From Kamptonema formosum PCC 10802 (GTDB taxonomy: Bacteria; Cyanobacteriota; Cyanobacteriia; Cyanobacteriales; Oscillatoriaceae), in assembly GCF_000332335.1 (NCBI RefSeq), contig NZ_KB235948.1, positions 2,936,570-2,996,896 on the forward strand: a stretch of 60,327 bases of DNA. Reading direction: 5' to 3'. Both the position numbers and the translations under genes were made by a program. A model generated the notes under the pieces. It ran no database searches. It saw nothing but the letters and a program-made list of their open reading frames with translations, and was not told the DNA's origin. Below are positions 44,742 to 53,977 of the stretch, one piece after another; the first letter of the stretch is position 1; each line of letters begins with the position of its first letter.

Positions 44742-46508
44742 TCAAATCCCTCTTATCTCCCCCGCAAACTTCCCTAAATTCTCCCGCCGCCACCGGCTGT
44801 CCACCTTCCTACTGGTCCTCACTTCCAACACCCGAATTCCCCTCTCAGGCAGAGGATTCAACAGCCGCGCCAGCTGCTCCCAAGAACTAATCAAATTATA
44901 ACCCACATTATAAGTGCAGCACAGCTGCTCAAAATCAATATCCTGCGGCGTAGCAAAAAACTCCTCAAACGGCGGTTCAAACTGAGCCACCGGCAGCATT
45001 TCAAAAATACCGCCCCCATTATTATTGATCGCAACAATCGTCAGGTGACCGACAAACTTATTCCTCAGCAAAAAGCCATTCGTATCGTGCAGCAGCGCCA
45101 AATCTCCCGTTAGCATCACACTGCTTTGATTGCGGTGGGCCACACCGAAAGCCGTGGATAAAGTGCCATCAATCCCATTAGCGCCCCGATTGAAATAGGG
45201 CTGAATTCCAGAATTGTTGGGTGCCCAGAAAAACTCCACATCGCGCACCGGCATGCTGTTGGCAATGAATACCGGGGTTGCCGGTGGCAGCACCTGCGAC
45301 AGCAACCAGGCGACTTTCGGCTCAATTATCTCCTCCATCGCCGCCATCGTCCCGTCAACCGCTGCCCTGACTTTGGCTTCGGCATTATACCACAACTGGA
45401 GATATTCGCTGCATGCAAATCCGACTTTTCTATTTTGCAGAGCGCCAAGTCCCATTTCTACTGCAGACAGCCGCAGGTGGGCTGTTTTGCCGTGCAGCGG
45501 GTCGAGGTTGTCGTAGCTGGGATCAATCGCCCACCGGCGCGGCTGGGCTGACTCCAGCCAGGTTCGCAGTTCCTTACTCGTGGGCAAGTCCCCCACCTGG
45601 ATCGCCACAGCCGGCTTCAGCTGCTGTGCCAGGTGCCGGTTGCGCAGAATCAGGTCATAGGTAGAAATGACATAAGGGTTCAGCTGGGCGTAGTTTCTCA
45701 CCGGCGACAGCCCCTCAGCCAGAACCGGCCACCCTAAAGATTTGCAAAGGTGGGCAATCGCCTCACAATACTCTTTGGGCTGCTTTGGCTGGGCCACTCC
45801 CGCGATAATAATCCCCCTCTCACATTCGAGCCATTCCTCCTTTAAGTGTGCAGTAAGGACTTCAGTCCTGACCTCCAACCGGCTCAACAGGGGTGACACC
45901 GCGCCAAAGAAATCCTCTGGCTGCAATTGGGACATCAAGGCACCGGCTTCGGGTTGGGGAAGCGGCGCGAGGGGATCGCGAAAGGGGATATTGAGGTGAA
46001 CTGGGCCAGGAACAGGAAACAGGGAGCTATCCCAGGCGTGGATCGCCGTCTGCCGCAGATAAGCCAGCATGGACATTTCCAGGGAGGGTGTGGCTAATTC
46101 GGTTTGCCAGTTGGGGTAATGGCCATATAATTTCACCTGGTCAATGGTCTGCCCGGAATGGCAATCGCGCAATTCTGGGGGGCGATCTGCGGTCAGCACC
46201 AGCAGGGGAACCCGACTCTCCCTGGCTTCTATGACAGCTGGGTAGAAATTGGCAGCGGCAGTTCCAGAGGTGCAAACTATTACCACAGGTTGCGCTTTTT
46301 GTCTAGCTATCCCCAGGGCAAAGAAGCCGGCAGAGCGCTCATCCAGGACGGAAATGGCTTCTACTCTGTCGTGTCTGGCAAAGGCAATGGCTAGGGCGGT
46401 AGAGCGAGAACCGGGACAGATGACGGCGGTGGTTAAGCCGAGGCGCTGTAATGTCTCGACTAAGATGGAAGCCCAGAGGGTGTTGGTGTTGCGAAAATCG
46501 AGAGGCAT
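44742..46508 (-). CDS. menD: 2-succinyl-5-enolpyruvyl-6-hydroxy-3-cyclohexene-1-carboxylate synthase (MenD)
   Basis: Thiamine-diphosphate enzyme joining isochorismate and 2-oxoglutarate in phylloquinone synthesis. The 588 residues show the MenD start ICPGSRSTALAIAFARH (about 30-46), the catalytic Glu region VLDERSAGFFALGIA, and the ThDP-binding block LTGDLALLHDTNGFLL ... INNNGGGIFEMLP. The ATG at 46508 (MPLDFRNTNTLW) fits the family; an upstream in-frame start would add nine residues. It follows menF with a 61-base gap, both on the minus strand, so the two first committed steps share a transcript. Confidence 0.96.
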   Translation of the reverse strand: MPLDFRNTNTLWASILVETLQRLGLTTAVICPGSRSTALAIAFARHDRVEAISVLDERSAGFFALGIARQKAQPVVIVCTSGTAAANFYPAVIEARESRVPLLVLTADRPPELRDCHSGQTIDQVKLYGHYPNWQTELATPSLEMSMLAYLRQTAIHAWDSSLFPVPGPVHLNIPFRDPLAPLPQPEAGALMSQLQPEDFFGAVSPLLSRLEVRTEVLTAHLKEEWLECERGIIIAGVAQPKQPKEYCEAIAHLCKSLGWPVLAEGLSPVRNYAQLNPYVISTYDLILRNRHLAQQLKPAVAIQVGDLPTSKELRTWLESAQPRRWAIDPSYDNLDPLHGKTAHLRLSAVEMGLGALQNRKVGFACSEYLQLWYNAEAKVRAAVDGTMAAMEEIIEPKVAWLLSQVLPPATPVFIANSMPVRDVEFFWAPNNSGIQPYFNRGANGIDGTLSTAFGVAHRNQSSVMLTGDLALLHDTNGFLLRNKFVGHLTIVAINNNGGGIFEMLPVAQFEPPFEEFFATPQDIDFEQLCCTYNVGYNLISSWEQLARLLNPLPERGIRVLEVRTSRKVDSRWRRENLGKFAGEIRGI

Positions 46509-46569
46509 TTGGGAGAATGAACCGCAAAGACGCACAGGAGAAAAGAGGGGCTGACAATTGCCCGAGCTG

Positions 46570-47988
46570 CTACACTAAGGCTTTGAGAAGTGCCTGGAGT
46601 TTGAGCTGGATTTCTGCCAGTTCTTTTTCGGGAGCGGAACCGGCAACGATACCCGCACCCGCAAAGAGTCTAGCGTGACAGCCGTCTATGATTGCCGAAC
46701 GAATTCCGACGATAAATTCACCGTTGCCCTGGTGATCCAGCCAGCCCAGGGGTGCGGCGTAGACGGAGCGGTCAAAGGTTTCGTACCGGCGAATCTCCTG
46801 ACAGGCGATATCCCTGGGGACACCGGCAACCGCTGGGGTGGGGTGGAGTTCGCCCACAATGTCTAAAAGGGAAATCTCTGCCGGCACTCGCGCGTGGATC
46901 GGTGTCCATAAATGCTGGATGTTGGCCAGTTGCAGCAGGCGTGCCGGTGAGGACAGCTGGGGTGCCAGACCTAGATGGGACAGGCGCTCTACGATAAAAT
47001 CAATCACCACCTGATGCTCGTGCCTGTCCTTTTCACTGTTGAGCAGAGCCTGGGCCAAATCGGCGTCCTCCGCTGGGGTTTTGCCCCGTGGCGCTGAACC
47101 GGCGAGGGCGTCTGTGGTTAGGTGGCGCTCGTGAAGGCTAACTAAGCGTTCTGGACTGGCACCGATGAAGGTCTGGCCTTTGCCATTGCCGGTGGCAAAG
47201 ATGTAGCAATCGGGATGGATTTTCCGCAGCTGATTTAAGGAATGGAAAATATGAAAAGGTTTTTGTGAAGTCACATCAATCGCCCTGGCGAGGACTATTT
47301 TTTTATACTGATTGGCTTGGATTGAGTTTAATGCAGACCGAACAGCAACTTCAAACTTATCTGGCGAATTTCCTGATTTTTTGATAATTTTATCTGGACT
47401 GTTACCCGCCTTAAATAGGTTGGGTATGGCAGCATTAACTCGCCCTATTTTTTTCCAGAGACTGCCAGATAATAAACTTATATTTACTTCGGAATTAATC
47501 CTGAAATTGGCCACTAAAACACAGCGGTTGTTCCGACGAGCCACCTGCCAGCGCGGCAAAAAGACTGTGGCAGGTGGAAAGGTCGAACCCTCTGGCCGGT
47601 TCTGCTCGAAAAACGTGAAGCTACAGAAGAAGTGAGGCCCAGCAAAAGGGAGGTGCAGGGGGCCGGTGGCCATCGTGTGAGCGAGACATGAGCGAATAAA
47701 ATCCTGGGCGCGGGAGAAGCGCTGTTCCCCTTCTACTGTTAAATGCAGCGCCGAGCCAACCGCCGCGACAGCTTGACTTTGACTGGCTTTTTCCAAGTAA
47801 AATATCAGCTGATTTGGCTCAGCAAACGCCTGCAGTACCGCCAGCGGGTCAACCGGCTGAATTTCTAAAGAAATGCTAACAATTGTATCGGGCTTGGTTT
47901 TAAGTAAATTTTTCTGCAATTCTACAAGAAACTGGTATAAGGTCTGATAATCTTCAAAGAGATTTGGACAGTGTGGGATGACTGGCAT
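46570..47988 (-). CDS. menF: Isochorismate synthase (MenF)
   Basis: Converts chorismate to isochorismate, the entry step of phylloquinone synthesis. The 472-residue protein has the chorismate-binding enzyme core in its C-terminal 270 residues: KIVLARAIDV, FIGASPERLVSL, TDALAGSAPRGKT, SEKDRHEHQVVID and the end block HPTPAVAGVPRDIA and FVGIRSAII-type strand (EFIVGIRSAIID). Metal-binding glutamates are within these blocks. It heads the minus-strand menF-menD transcript and diverges from menA. Confidence 0.95.
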   Translation of the reverse strand: MPVIPHCPNLFEDYQTLYQFLVELQKNLLKTKPDTIVSISLEIQPVDPLAVLQAFAEPNQLIFYLEKASQSQAVAAVGSALHLTVEGEQRFSRAQDFIRSCLAHTMATGPLHLPFAGPHFFCSFTFFEQNRPEGSTFPPATVFLPRWQVARRNNRCVLVANFRINSEVNISLLSGSLWKKIGRVNAAIPNLFKAGNSPDKIIKKSGNSPDKFEVAVRSALNSIQANQYKKIVLARAIDVTSQKPFHIFHSLNQLRKIHPDCYIFATGNGKGQTFIGASPERLVSLHERHLTTDALAGSAPRGKTPAEDADLAQALLNSEKDRHEHQVVIDFIVERLSHLGLAPQLSSPARLLQLANIQHLWTPIHARVPAEISLLDIVGELHPTPAVAGVPRDIACQEIRRYETFDRSVYAAPLGWLDHQGNGEFIVGIRSAIIDGCHARLFAGAGIVAGSAPEKELAEIQLKLQALLKALV

Positions 47989-48496
47989 GGAGGTGAGAAA
48001 AGCAAAGTTGGCTGAACTTGTGTTCTCAATTGTCGCAGACTATTGAGAATGAGGCTGCAACTGGATAGGATACCACCCCTACTAAGGATACAGGGATCAG
48101 CGGCGCAATCGCGCCTCAGGCCGCCGGGGAGTGCCAGTACCCGCGCGCTTCGGCCCACGAGCGGTGGGGCGAAAGCCCTATGACAGACGGTGGGGCTAAA
48201 GCCCTACTGCAAACAGCCACCGGCGATCCGGGACTGGAACTGGCCTTAGGGGACACGCCCTTGGGGCAAAGAACAGTCTGCTCTATTCTTGAAATACCCG
48301 CCCGATGCAAGAGATTGACAGGGCGAGTTACGAAGAAAGCCAGTTTCAGATCGCCGCCCGCAGCCAACAGCTCGGCAGTGGCCCATCTCTCCCCATTCCC
48401 CGCCACCCGAGCGCTGACGGCTGACGCGGCGAGGGTTCCCCAGACGGCCAATTTGCGCCGGCTGTGCCGCTGTTTTTACTACTAAATCGCACAAGG
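47989..48496. other. Divergent region menF / menA
   Basis: Must contain promoters for both phylloquinone transcripts. GC-rich; includes GGTGGGGCGAAAGCCCTAT and GGTGGGGCTAAAGCCCTAC (48160-48210), two units of the same GGGCTAAAGCCC repeat that forms a tandem array at the window's end. No -10/-35 pair is obvious and no gene is seen. Confidence 0.45.
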
Positions 48497-49405
48497 ATGA
48501 CTACAGAGTTACTCGAACGCCCGAAAAGTCCATCGAAAAGTAAACTGTGGATGGCAGCAATTAAGCCTCCCATGTACAGCGTGGCCATTATTCCTATTTG
48601 GGTGGGAACTGCCGTAGCTGTTGCGGAAACCAAAACTTTCCACAGCGGCATATTTTCAACCTTTTTAATCTCAGCTATCTTGATTCTTGCCTGGTTGAAT
48701 ATGAGCAACGATGTGTTTGACTCAGAAACCGGCATTGATGTAAACAAAGCCCACTCCCTCGTCAACTTAACCGGCAACAAATCTTTAATCTTCTGGCTGG
48801 CGAACCTCTTTTTAGCTATCGCCATCCTCGGAATAGCCGCCATCTCTTGGTGGCAGCAAGACCTCACCGTAACCGGCACAGTCCTGCTCTGCTGCGCCCT
48901 GGGCTACACTTACCAGGGACCCCCCTTTCGCCTGGGCTATCAGGGTTTGGGAGAAATTATCTGCTTTATTGCTTTTGGTCCTTTGGCGCTCTCCGCAGCT
49001 TACTACAGTCAAACCCAATCTTGGTCACTCACCAACCTCGCCGCCTCCGCGATTGTGGGCATTAGCACCAGTTTGATTCTGTTTTGCTCCCACTTCCACC
49101 AGGTTGAGGACGATATAGCCGCCGGCAAACGCTCCCCCATTGTCCGCCTCGGCACCGCCAGGGGTGCCCAGCTACTGCCCTGGATTTGCGGCAGCATTTT
49201 CGCGCCGGTCGCCTTGTTCGCAGCTTTGGGAATCTTCCCCATGCCGACGTTGCTAATCTTTGCCAGTTTGCCCTTTGCTATCAAACTTTGCCGGCACGTC
49301 GGCACCTATCACGACCAACCTCAGAAAGTCAGCAATTGCAAATTTATCGCCGTTAACCTGCATTTTTGGAGCGGGTTGCTATTAGGACTGGGATTCATCC
49401 TTTAG
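48497..49405 (+). CDS. menA: 1,4-dihydroxy-2-naphthoate phytyltransferase (MenA)
   Basis: Membrane prenyltransferase of the UbiA family that attaches the phytyl chain to DHNA, giving demethylphylloquinone. The 302-residue protein has about eight or nine helices. The two Asp-rich Mg-prenyl-diphosphate motifs are visible: NMSNDVFDSETGID (about 64-77) and FHQVEDDIAAGKRSP (about 200-214). YTYQGPPFRLGYQGLGEI is also typical of MenA. I use the ATG at 48497 (MTTELLERPKSP); an in-frame GTG 11 codons earlier is possible. It leads the + strand menA-menH-menC-menE group. Confidence 0.95.
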   Translation: MTTELLERPKSPSKSKLWMAAIKPPMYSVAIIPIWVGTAVAVAETKTFHSGIFSTFLISAILILAWLNMSNDVFDSETGIDVNKAHSLVNLTGNKSLIFWLANLFLAIAILGIAAISWWQQDLTVTGTVLLCCALGYTYQGPPFRLGYQGLGEIICFIAFGPLALSAAYYSQTQSWSLTNLAASAIVGISTSLILFCSHFHQVEDDIAAGKRSPIVRLGTARGAQLLPWICGSIFAPVALFAALGIFPMPTLLIFASLPFAIKLCRHVGTYHDQPQKVSNCKFIAVNLHFWSGLLLGLGFIL

Positions 49406-49414
49406 TCTCCGGCA

Positions 49415-49440
49415 GGGGCCTAACTGTGCAGTTTGGCCCC
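49415..49440 (+). terminator. Hairpin after menA
   Basis: GGGGCCTAACTG and CAGTTTGGCCCC can pair with one T-T mismatch, beginning ten bases after the menA stop; TCTATTATA follows. It may terminate or attenuate transcription before menH, 149 bases downstream. Confidence 0.45.
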
Positions 49441-49553
49441 TCTATTATAGCGCTTTGCAATGAGGTCTTATTTTTTTTGACCGCCGCCGTGAAGGAGCGC
49501 CAAGAAAAAAGAGAGGATATCACAAATAAAGTCTAATATTTATATGGGTAAGA

Positions 49554-50369
49554 ATGTTTATGGAGATGAGAGGGACTGTTGAGGGGTATAACTTTCACTA
49601 TACTTTAACCGGCAGCCGGCACAACCCCGCTCTCCTGTTCCTGCACGGCTTTATGGGCAGCAGCAATGACTGGACTGGCGTCATTTCCGGGTTGGCCGAT
49701 CAATTTTTCTGTCTGGCTGTTGACCTTCCGGGACACGGCCAAACCAGGGTTAGCGGCGGGGAGGATCTCTACTCTATGCCCAACACTGCCCGCGCCTTGA
49801 TTCATTTCCTCGATGATTTAAACATTGACAAATGTTTCTTGACCGGCTATTCAATGGGCGGGCGACTGGCTTTATATCTGGCACTCCACTTTCCCTCCCG
49901 CTTTCCTAAAGTTATACTGGAGTCAGCCTCTCCGGGATTGAAAACAGAATCAGAGCGCTCGGCACGCCGGCAATCCGACCAGCTGGTGGCCCGCCAGCTG
50001 GAAACAACCGATTTCAAGTCTTTTTTATTAGACTGGTACAGTCAGCCCCTGTTCCAGACTTTACAAAACCACCCGGAATATGATAAAATAATAGAATGTC
50101 GGTTGCAAGAGAATCCCTTGGAGCTAGCCAAGTCCCTCCGCAATATGGGAGCCGGCAGCCAGCCGCCCCTCTGGGATAAACTTGCCCAAAATAAAACGCC
50201 TCTCCTGTTGCTCGCAGGAGAATACGATCATAAATTCAGAGCCATCAATGCAGAGATGGCCGAGCTGTGTCAGATCCCCCAGTTGAAAATAATCCCCAAA
50301 AGTGGGCATAATATTCACTTGGAAAACCTGACAGAATGGCTGGCCAATGTCAGGGAATTTCTTGGCTAA
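49554..50369 (+). CDS. menH: 2-succinyl-6-hydroxy-2,4-cyclohexadiene-1-carboxylate synthase (MenH)
   Basis: Alpha/beta hydrolase that removes pyruvate from the MenD product. The 271 residues show the oxyanion-hole region LFLHGFMGSSNDW (about 28-40), nucleophile elbow GYSMGG (about 99-104; Ser), acid AGEYDHKF (near 224) and catalytic His in SGHNIHLE (near 252). Its stop lies ten bases before the menC start. Three ATGs occur within the first five codons; I take the first. Context makes MenH much more likely than a general hydrolase. Confidence 0.92.
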   Translation: MFMEMRGTVEGYNFHYTLTGSRHNPALLFLHGFMGSSNDWTGVISGLADQFFCLAVDLPGHGQTRVSGGEDLYSMPNTARALIHFLDDLNIDKCFLTGYSMGGRLALYLALHFPSRFPKVILESASPGLKTESERSARRQSDQLVARQLETTDFKSFLLDWYSQPLFQTLQNHPEYDKIIECRLQENPLELAKSLRNMGAGSQPPLWDKLAQNKTPLLLLAGEYDHKFRAINAEMAELCQIPQLKIIPKSGHNIHLENLTEWLANVREFLG

Positions 50370-50379
50370 CAGGAATTTG

Positions 50380-51384
50380 ATGCCCTACCGATTTGAATTT
50401 CGCCCCTACCGGCGTCCCTTCCAGCGCCCCCTGCAAACCAGTCACGGCACCTGGGAAGTCCGCGAGGGCATTATTATCCGCCTCACCGGCAGTGCCGGTC
50501 AAGCCGGCTTCGGTGAAATTGCCCCCCTCAGCTGGTTCGGTTCCGAAACCTTCGAGCAAGCCCTCGATTTTTGCCGTCAATTGCCAGCTGAGATTCCAGA
50601 AACAACAATTTTCTCCCTCCCACCGGCACTCCCCGCCTGTCAATTTGGCTTCGAGTCCGCTTGGGAAACCCTCTGTGAGAGCACAGGCGAGACGCCTGTG
50701 CCTACGCCTAAAAGACGTAGGACAGGCGTCCCGCCTGTCCCAAAACTGGAAACGAAGGAATACAGCGCCCTACTCCCCGCAGGGCAAGCAGCTCTGTCCG
50801 CATGGCCGCCACTTTGGCAGCAAGGCTATCGCACATTTAAATGGAAAATTGCCGTCGCACCGGCACCAGAAGAACTCCAGATTTTTCACCGGCTCACCCA
50901 AACCCTGCCGGCACCCGCAAAGCTGCGACTGGATGCCAATGGCGGGCTTAGCTGGGAAGACGCCAACCAGTGGCTGCAAGCGTGCGACTCCTGCGGCGCA
51001 GTGGAATATCTCGAACAGCCGCTGCCAGTGGGTCGGTTTGATGCCATGCTAGAGTTAAGCAAACGCTATTCTACGCATTTAGCTTTGGATGAATCCGTGG
51101 CGACACTCGCCCAGATGCAAGACTGTTTTCTAAAGGGCTGGCGCGGGATTTTTGTCATCAAACCTGCCATTGCCGGTTCCCCCTCCCAGCTGCGCCTGTT
51201 TTGCCGGCAACACGGCATTGATGCCGTTTTCTCCTCTGTGTTTGAAACGGCAATTGGCAGACAAGCTGCGCTGAGACTATCCGCTGAACTTTCCCGTCAC
51301 AATCGCGCCGCCGGTTTTGGCGTCAGCCACTGGTTTGGCGAGGATGATGAAACCTGGCTTGAGAATTTATGGCAGACCTATTGA
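50380..51384 (+). CDS. menC: o-Succinylbenzoate synthase (MenC)
   Basis: Enolase-superfamily dehydratase forming o-succinylbenzoate. The 334 residues keep the catalytic set: Lys in FKWKIAVA, metal ligands in LRLDANGGLSW (Asp), VEYLEQPLP (Glu) and LALDESVAT (Asp), and the second Lys in GIFVIKPAI. About 21 residues (101-121, TGETPVPTPKRRRTGVPPVP) are not family sequence: they come from a palindromic repeat inserted in-frame in the loop between the N-terminal cap domain and the barrel. AGGA is found upstream of the ATG at 50380. The 3' end overlaps menE by 16 bases. Confidence 0.94.
   Translation: MPYRFEFRPYRRPFQRPLQTSHGTWEVREGIIIRLTGSAGQAGFGEIAPLSWFGSETFEQALDFCRQLPAEIPETTIFSLPPALPACQFGFESAWETLCESTGETPVPTPKRRRTGVPPVPKLETKEYSALLPAGQAALSAWPPLWQQGYRTFKWKIAVAPAPEELQIFHRLTQTLPAPAKLRLDANGGLSWEDANQWLQACDSCGAVEYLEQPLPVGRFDAMLELSKRYSTHLALDESVATLAQMQDCFLKGWRGIFVIKPAIAGSPSQLRLFCRQHGIDAVFSSVFETAIGRQAALRLSAELSRHNRAAGFGVSHWFGEDDETWLENLWQTY
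50681..50741. repeat. Double-hairpin repeat inserted in-frame in menC
   Basis: Two hairpins, ACAGGCGAGACGCCTGT and GACAGGCGTCCCGCCTGTC, joined by CTACGCCTAAAAGACGTAG, whose arms also pair with each other. The second half matches the interior of family A elements (27345-27368, 27554-27578) and the repeat at 21470-21496. Confidence 0.8.
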
Positions 51385-52787
51385 CAGATATCGAAAAACG
51401 TGCTAATCAAGATTGGGTGATCGGTGGCGACTGCCGCCGGGTTTCCGAAATTGCCAGTCAGCTGTTACAGGAATTAAGCCAGCTGGCTAACCGGGAAACT
51501 AAGCCGAAAATCTTGCTAGCGGAGCGAGAGCCGGTGCGGTTTCTAGCCAGTTTCACCGCTGCTGTGACTGCCGGCTGTCCCGTTTTTCTCTGCAATCCAA
51601 GCTGGGTAAAAGAGGAATGGCAGCAAGTTTTTGACTTGGTGCAGCCAGATTTAATTTGGGGGGAAGAGGCACTCCACAACCAGCCAGAGGAACATTCTTC
51701 AATCCAAAATCCAAAATCCAAAATCCAAAATCGGATTATGATTCCCACCGGAGGCTCATCTGGGCGGATTCGCTTTGCCACCCACACTTGGGAGACTTTG
51801 ATGGCATCTGTCAGGGGGTTTCAACACTATTTTCTGGTGCCGCAGGTGAATTCATTTTGCGTGCTGCCGGTGTATCATGTTAGCGGGTTGATGCAATTTC
51901 TGCGTTCGATAACCACGGGGGGGAGATTTGCAATTCTGCCATTTAAAGCCTTAGAAGCCGGTGAGCGGTGCGATATTGAGCCGGGGGAATTTTTCATCTC
52001 CCTAGTTCCAACCCAGCTGCACCGGCTGCTGCAAAACCCAGAAACTGCAAGCTGGCTGTCGAGCTTTCATACTGTGCTGTTGGGCGGTGCGCCGGCTTGG
52101 GCAGAACTTTTGCAACTCGCCCGACATCGCCGCATCCGGCTAGCGCCCACCTATGGCATGACAGAAACCGCCTCGCAGATTGTCACCCTCAAACCGGAAG
52201 ATTTTCTAGCCGGCAATAACAGCTGCGGTCAAGTTTTACCGCATGCCAAGGTGACAGTGCGGACTCCCTCTGGGGAGATATTAGGCGCGAACCAAACCGG
52301 CATCATTACTATAGAGGCAGATTCCCTAACACTGGGTTACTATTCCCCTGCAGAAAGCTTCAACCCACAATCCAAAATCCCAAATCTAAAATCCGACGAT
52401 CTGGGGTTTTTTGATGGCGGGGGGTACTTAAATCTTGTAGGGCGCAGCAGTAACAAAATTATCACCGGCGGCGAGAATGTGTTCCCCGCTGAGGTGGAGG
52501 CGGCGATTCAAGCGACTGGTTTGGTGAGGGATGTTTGCGCGATTGGTTTGCCCGATCCGCAGTGGGGGCAAGCTGTTACAGCGGTTTACATTCCGCGAAC
52601 TCCAGAGGTAATGCCGGCAGCGCTGCAAGCGGCGCTGGAGGAGAAATTGAGCAAATATAAGCGCCCGAAATACTGGGTGCCGGTGGAAAGTCTGCCCCGC
52701 AATGAGCAGGGGAAAGTGAACCGGGAGGAGTTGCAAAAAATTGCTATCTCTTCTCTTGGCGCTCTTGGCGTCTTGGCGGTTTATTAA
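51369..52787 (+). CDS. menE: o-Succinylbenzoate-CoA ligase (MenE)
   Basis: Adenylate-forming enzyme that activates o-succinylbenzoate with ATP and CoA. The 472 residues contain the P-loop IPTGGSSGRIRF (about 124-135), APTYGMTETASQIV (about 260-273), the hinge/C-domain block GRSSNKIITGGENVFPAEVEAAI (about 358-380) and the catalytic Lys in EQGKVNREEL near 450. Short repeats of CCAAAATC encode SIQNPKSKIQN before the P-loop and PQSKIPNLKSDDLG later, both unlike family sequence but in-frame. The last codons (LGALGVLAVY) come from another dispersed repeat. It overlaps menC and is tail-to-tail with the thioesterase. Confidence 0.93.
   Translation: MADLLTDIEKRANQDWVIGGDCRRVSEIASQLLQELSQLANRETKPKILLAEREPVRFLASFTAAVTAGCPVFLCNPSWVKEEWQQVFDLVQPDLIWGEEALHNQPEEHSSIQNPKSKIQNRIMIPTGGSSGRIRFATHTWETLMASVRGFQHYFLVPQVNSFCVLPVYHVSGLMQFLRSITTGGRFAILPFKALEAGERCDIEPGEFFISLVPTQLHRLLQNPETASWLSSFHTVLLGGAPAWAELLQLARHRRIRLAPTYGMTETASQIVTLKPEDFLAGNNSCGQVLPHAKVTVRTPSGEILGANQTGIITIEADSLTLGYYSPAESFNPQSKIPNLKSDDLGFFDGGGYLNLVGRSSNKIITGGENVFPAEVEAAIQATGLVRDVCAIGLPDPQWGQAVTAVYIPRTPEVMPAALQAALEEKLSKYKRPKYWVPVESLPRNEQGKVNREELQKIAISSLGALGVLAVY
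51701..51732. repeat. CCAAAATC heptamer-type repeat inside menE
   Basis: AATCCAAAAT followed by CCAAAATCC units, about four in a row with a 7-base period. A second, shorter stretch is at 52367-52394. Such AT-rich heptamer runs are dispersed repeats in many filamentous cyanobacteria. Confidence 0.7.
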
Positions 52788-52803
52788 AAGTTTATTAAAA
52801 AAT

Positions 52804-53205
52804 CTATCCCCACCGGCGCAGCCACTGGATCATATCATCGGGAAGAGGCTGTTTAGTTCTGCTAGCCGGTGCGATGCAGACATGCTTGGTCATTGCCTTT
52901 GCGGCTAGCTTATCTGTAGCAAAAATTTGGTAATCTATTTCAAATTTATGCTCGTTTATCTGTTTGGGGATTAAGTGGATTTCCAGCAAGTCACCGCAAA
53001 ACATGGGGCGAAAGAAATCGGCACCGGCACCGGCGATGGGAATGGCCACAGCTGGGTTGCTGAAGAAAAGCTTGAGATTGATTCCAGACGCCGCCAGAGA
53101 AGCTTCATAGGCTTCATGGCACATGGCCAAAACATTGGCAAAGTAGACGACGCCGGCGGCGTCGGTTTCTTGAAATCGAACAGTTCGGGGATATGTGAAG
53201 GGCAT
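52804..53205 (-). CDS. 1,4-dihydroxy-2-naphthoyl-CoA thioesterase (hotdog fold)
   Basis: A 133-residue hotdog-fold enzyme. The pattern [27 protein letters not shown] (split across residues 7-33), with the catalytic Asp in TDAAG, is that of the 4-hydroxybenzoyl-CoA thioesterase group to which the cyanobacterial DHNA-CoA hydrolase (Slr0204 type) belongs. It would release DHNA for MenA. Position directly after menE supports this assignment. A generic acyl-CoA thioesterase is the alternative. Confidence 0.9.
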   Translation of the reverse strand: MPFTYPRTVRFQETDAAGVVYFANVLAMCHEAYEASLAASGINLKLFFSNPAVAIPIAGAGADFFRPMFCGDLLEIHLIPKQINEHKFEIDYQIFATDKLAAKAMTKHVCIAPASRTKQPLPDDMIQWLRRWG

Positions 53206-53289
53206 CCAGAAAGCAGAATGAAGAATGTCTTATTTTGAGTGAGCCGGCTTAATCAAGCATAACATAGCCCCTGCCAAAAACTGATTGCA

Positions 53290-53322
53290 AGAAACCAGGT
53301 TTCTTTAAGAAACCTGGTTTCT
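53290..53322. repeat. Family B core palindrome B8 (ends lost)
   Basis: AGAAACCAGGTTTCTTTAAG followed by the matching arm AAACCTGGTTTCT. C to A and the paired G to T changed in both arms, so the fold is preserved. Confidence 0.65.
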
Positions 53323-53977
53323 GGTAGCGCAGCTGCCTAATCTGGATGCCGGTGGCGTTGGCGACTCACTGATAGCGGAATGCTACGGTAGAGCTGTGCC
53401 GCATCCTGAGCGCCTAATACTTAATACCTAATACCTGATATTGTGGGGTTTTGCCACGCTCTGAGGCGACTGCAGCACCAGCGCACCCCTCTTTCCGGTA
53501 GAGTTGACTTCACTCTCTCAAGTGCCGCAGCTAAGTCCAAACTTGGCAAATTTTCTGAGTTTGAGCAATCAGTCAATTCCCGAATCTGCCCAATTTCCCA
53601 TTACTAATGCTATCATGTAGACAAATAAGACAGAGTGAAAAAATAGTACACTCATCATTCATTCCCTCAAGATTTGTAGTGAATTTTGCGAAGCCCCGAA
53701 CTCCCCACTGGTCCTGTTGTAGGTCGAATTTGAGCCGTTTGCCTCTTTTAATCAACTGGCGAGGCGAGGGCTGCCCTCAATCATCTAAACTGTTTTAGTT
53801 TAAGTTAAAGGGCGTCTGGAGTGCACCCTCGAATGGGAAGATTTCAAGCGGGCCAACTGAGGATTATATTAGCGCACTAAATCAGGGTCAGGTTGCCAAG
53901 ATGGCAGCTTTTTTTCCGCTGCCGGAAGTCAGTCTGGATAGAGCTTTCAGAGAGTTGGCTGAGGGAATGGCTGGGAA

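Noticed and set aside
53573-53755. 60-codon minus-strand frame (KRLKFDLQQDQWGVRGF)
   Set aside because: Protein-like composition but no conserved family, no ribosome site, and surrounded by repeats; at most a decayed remnant.
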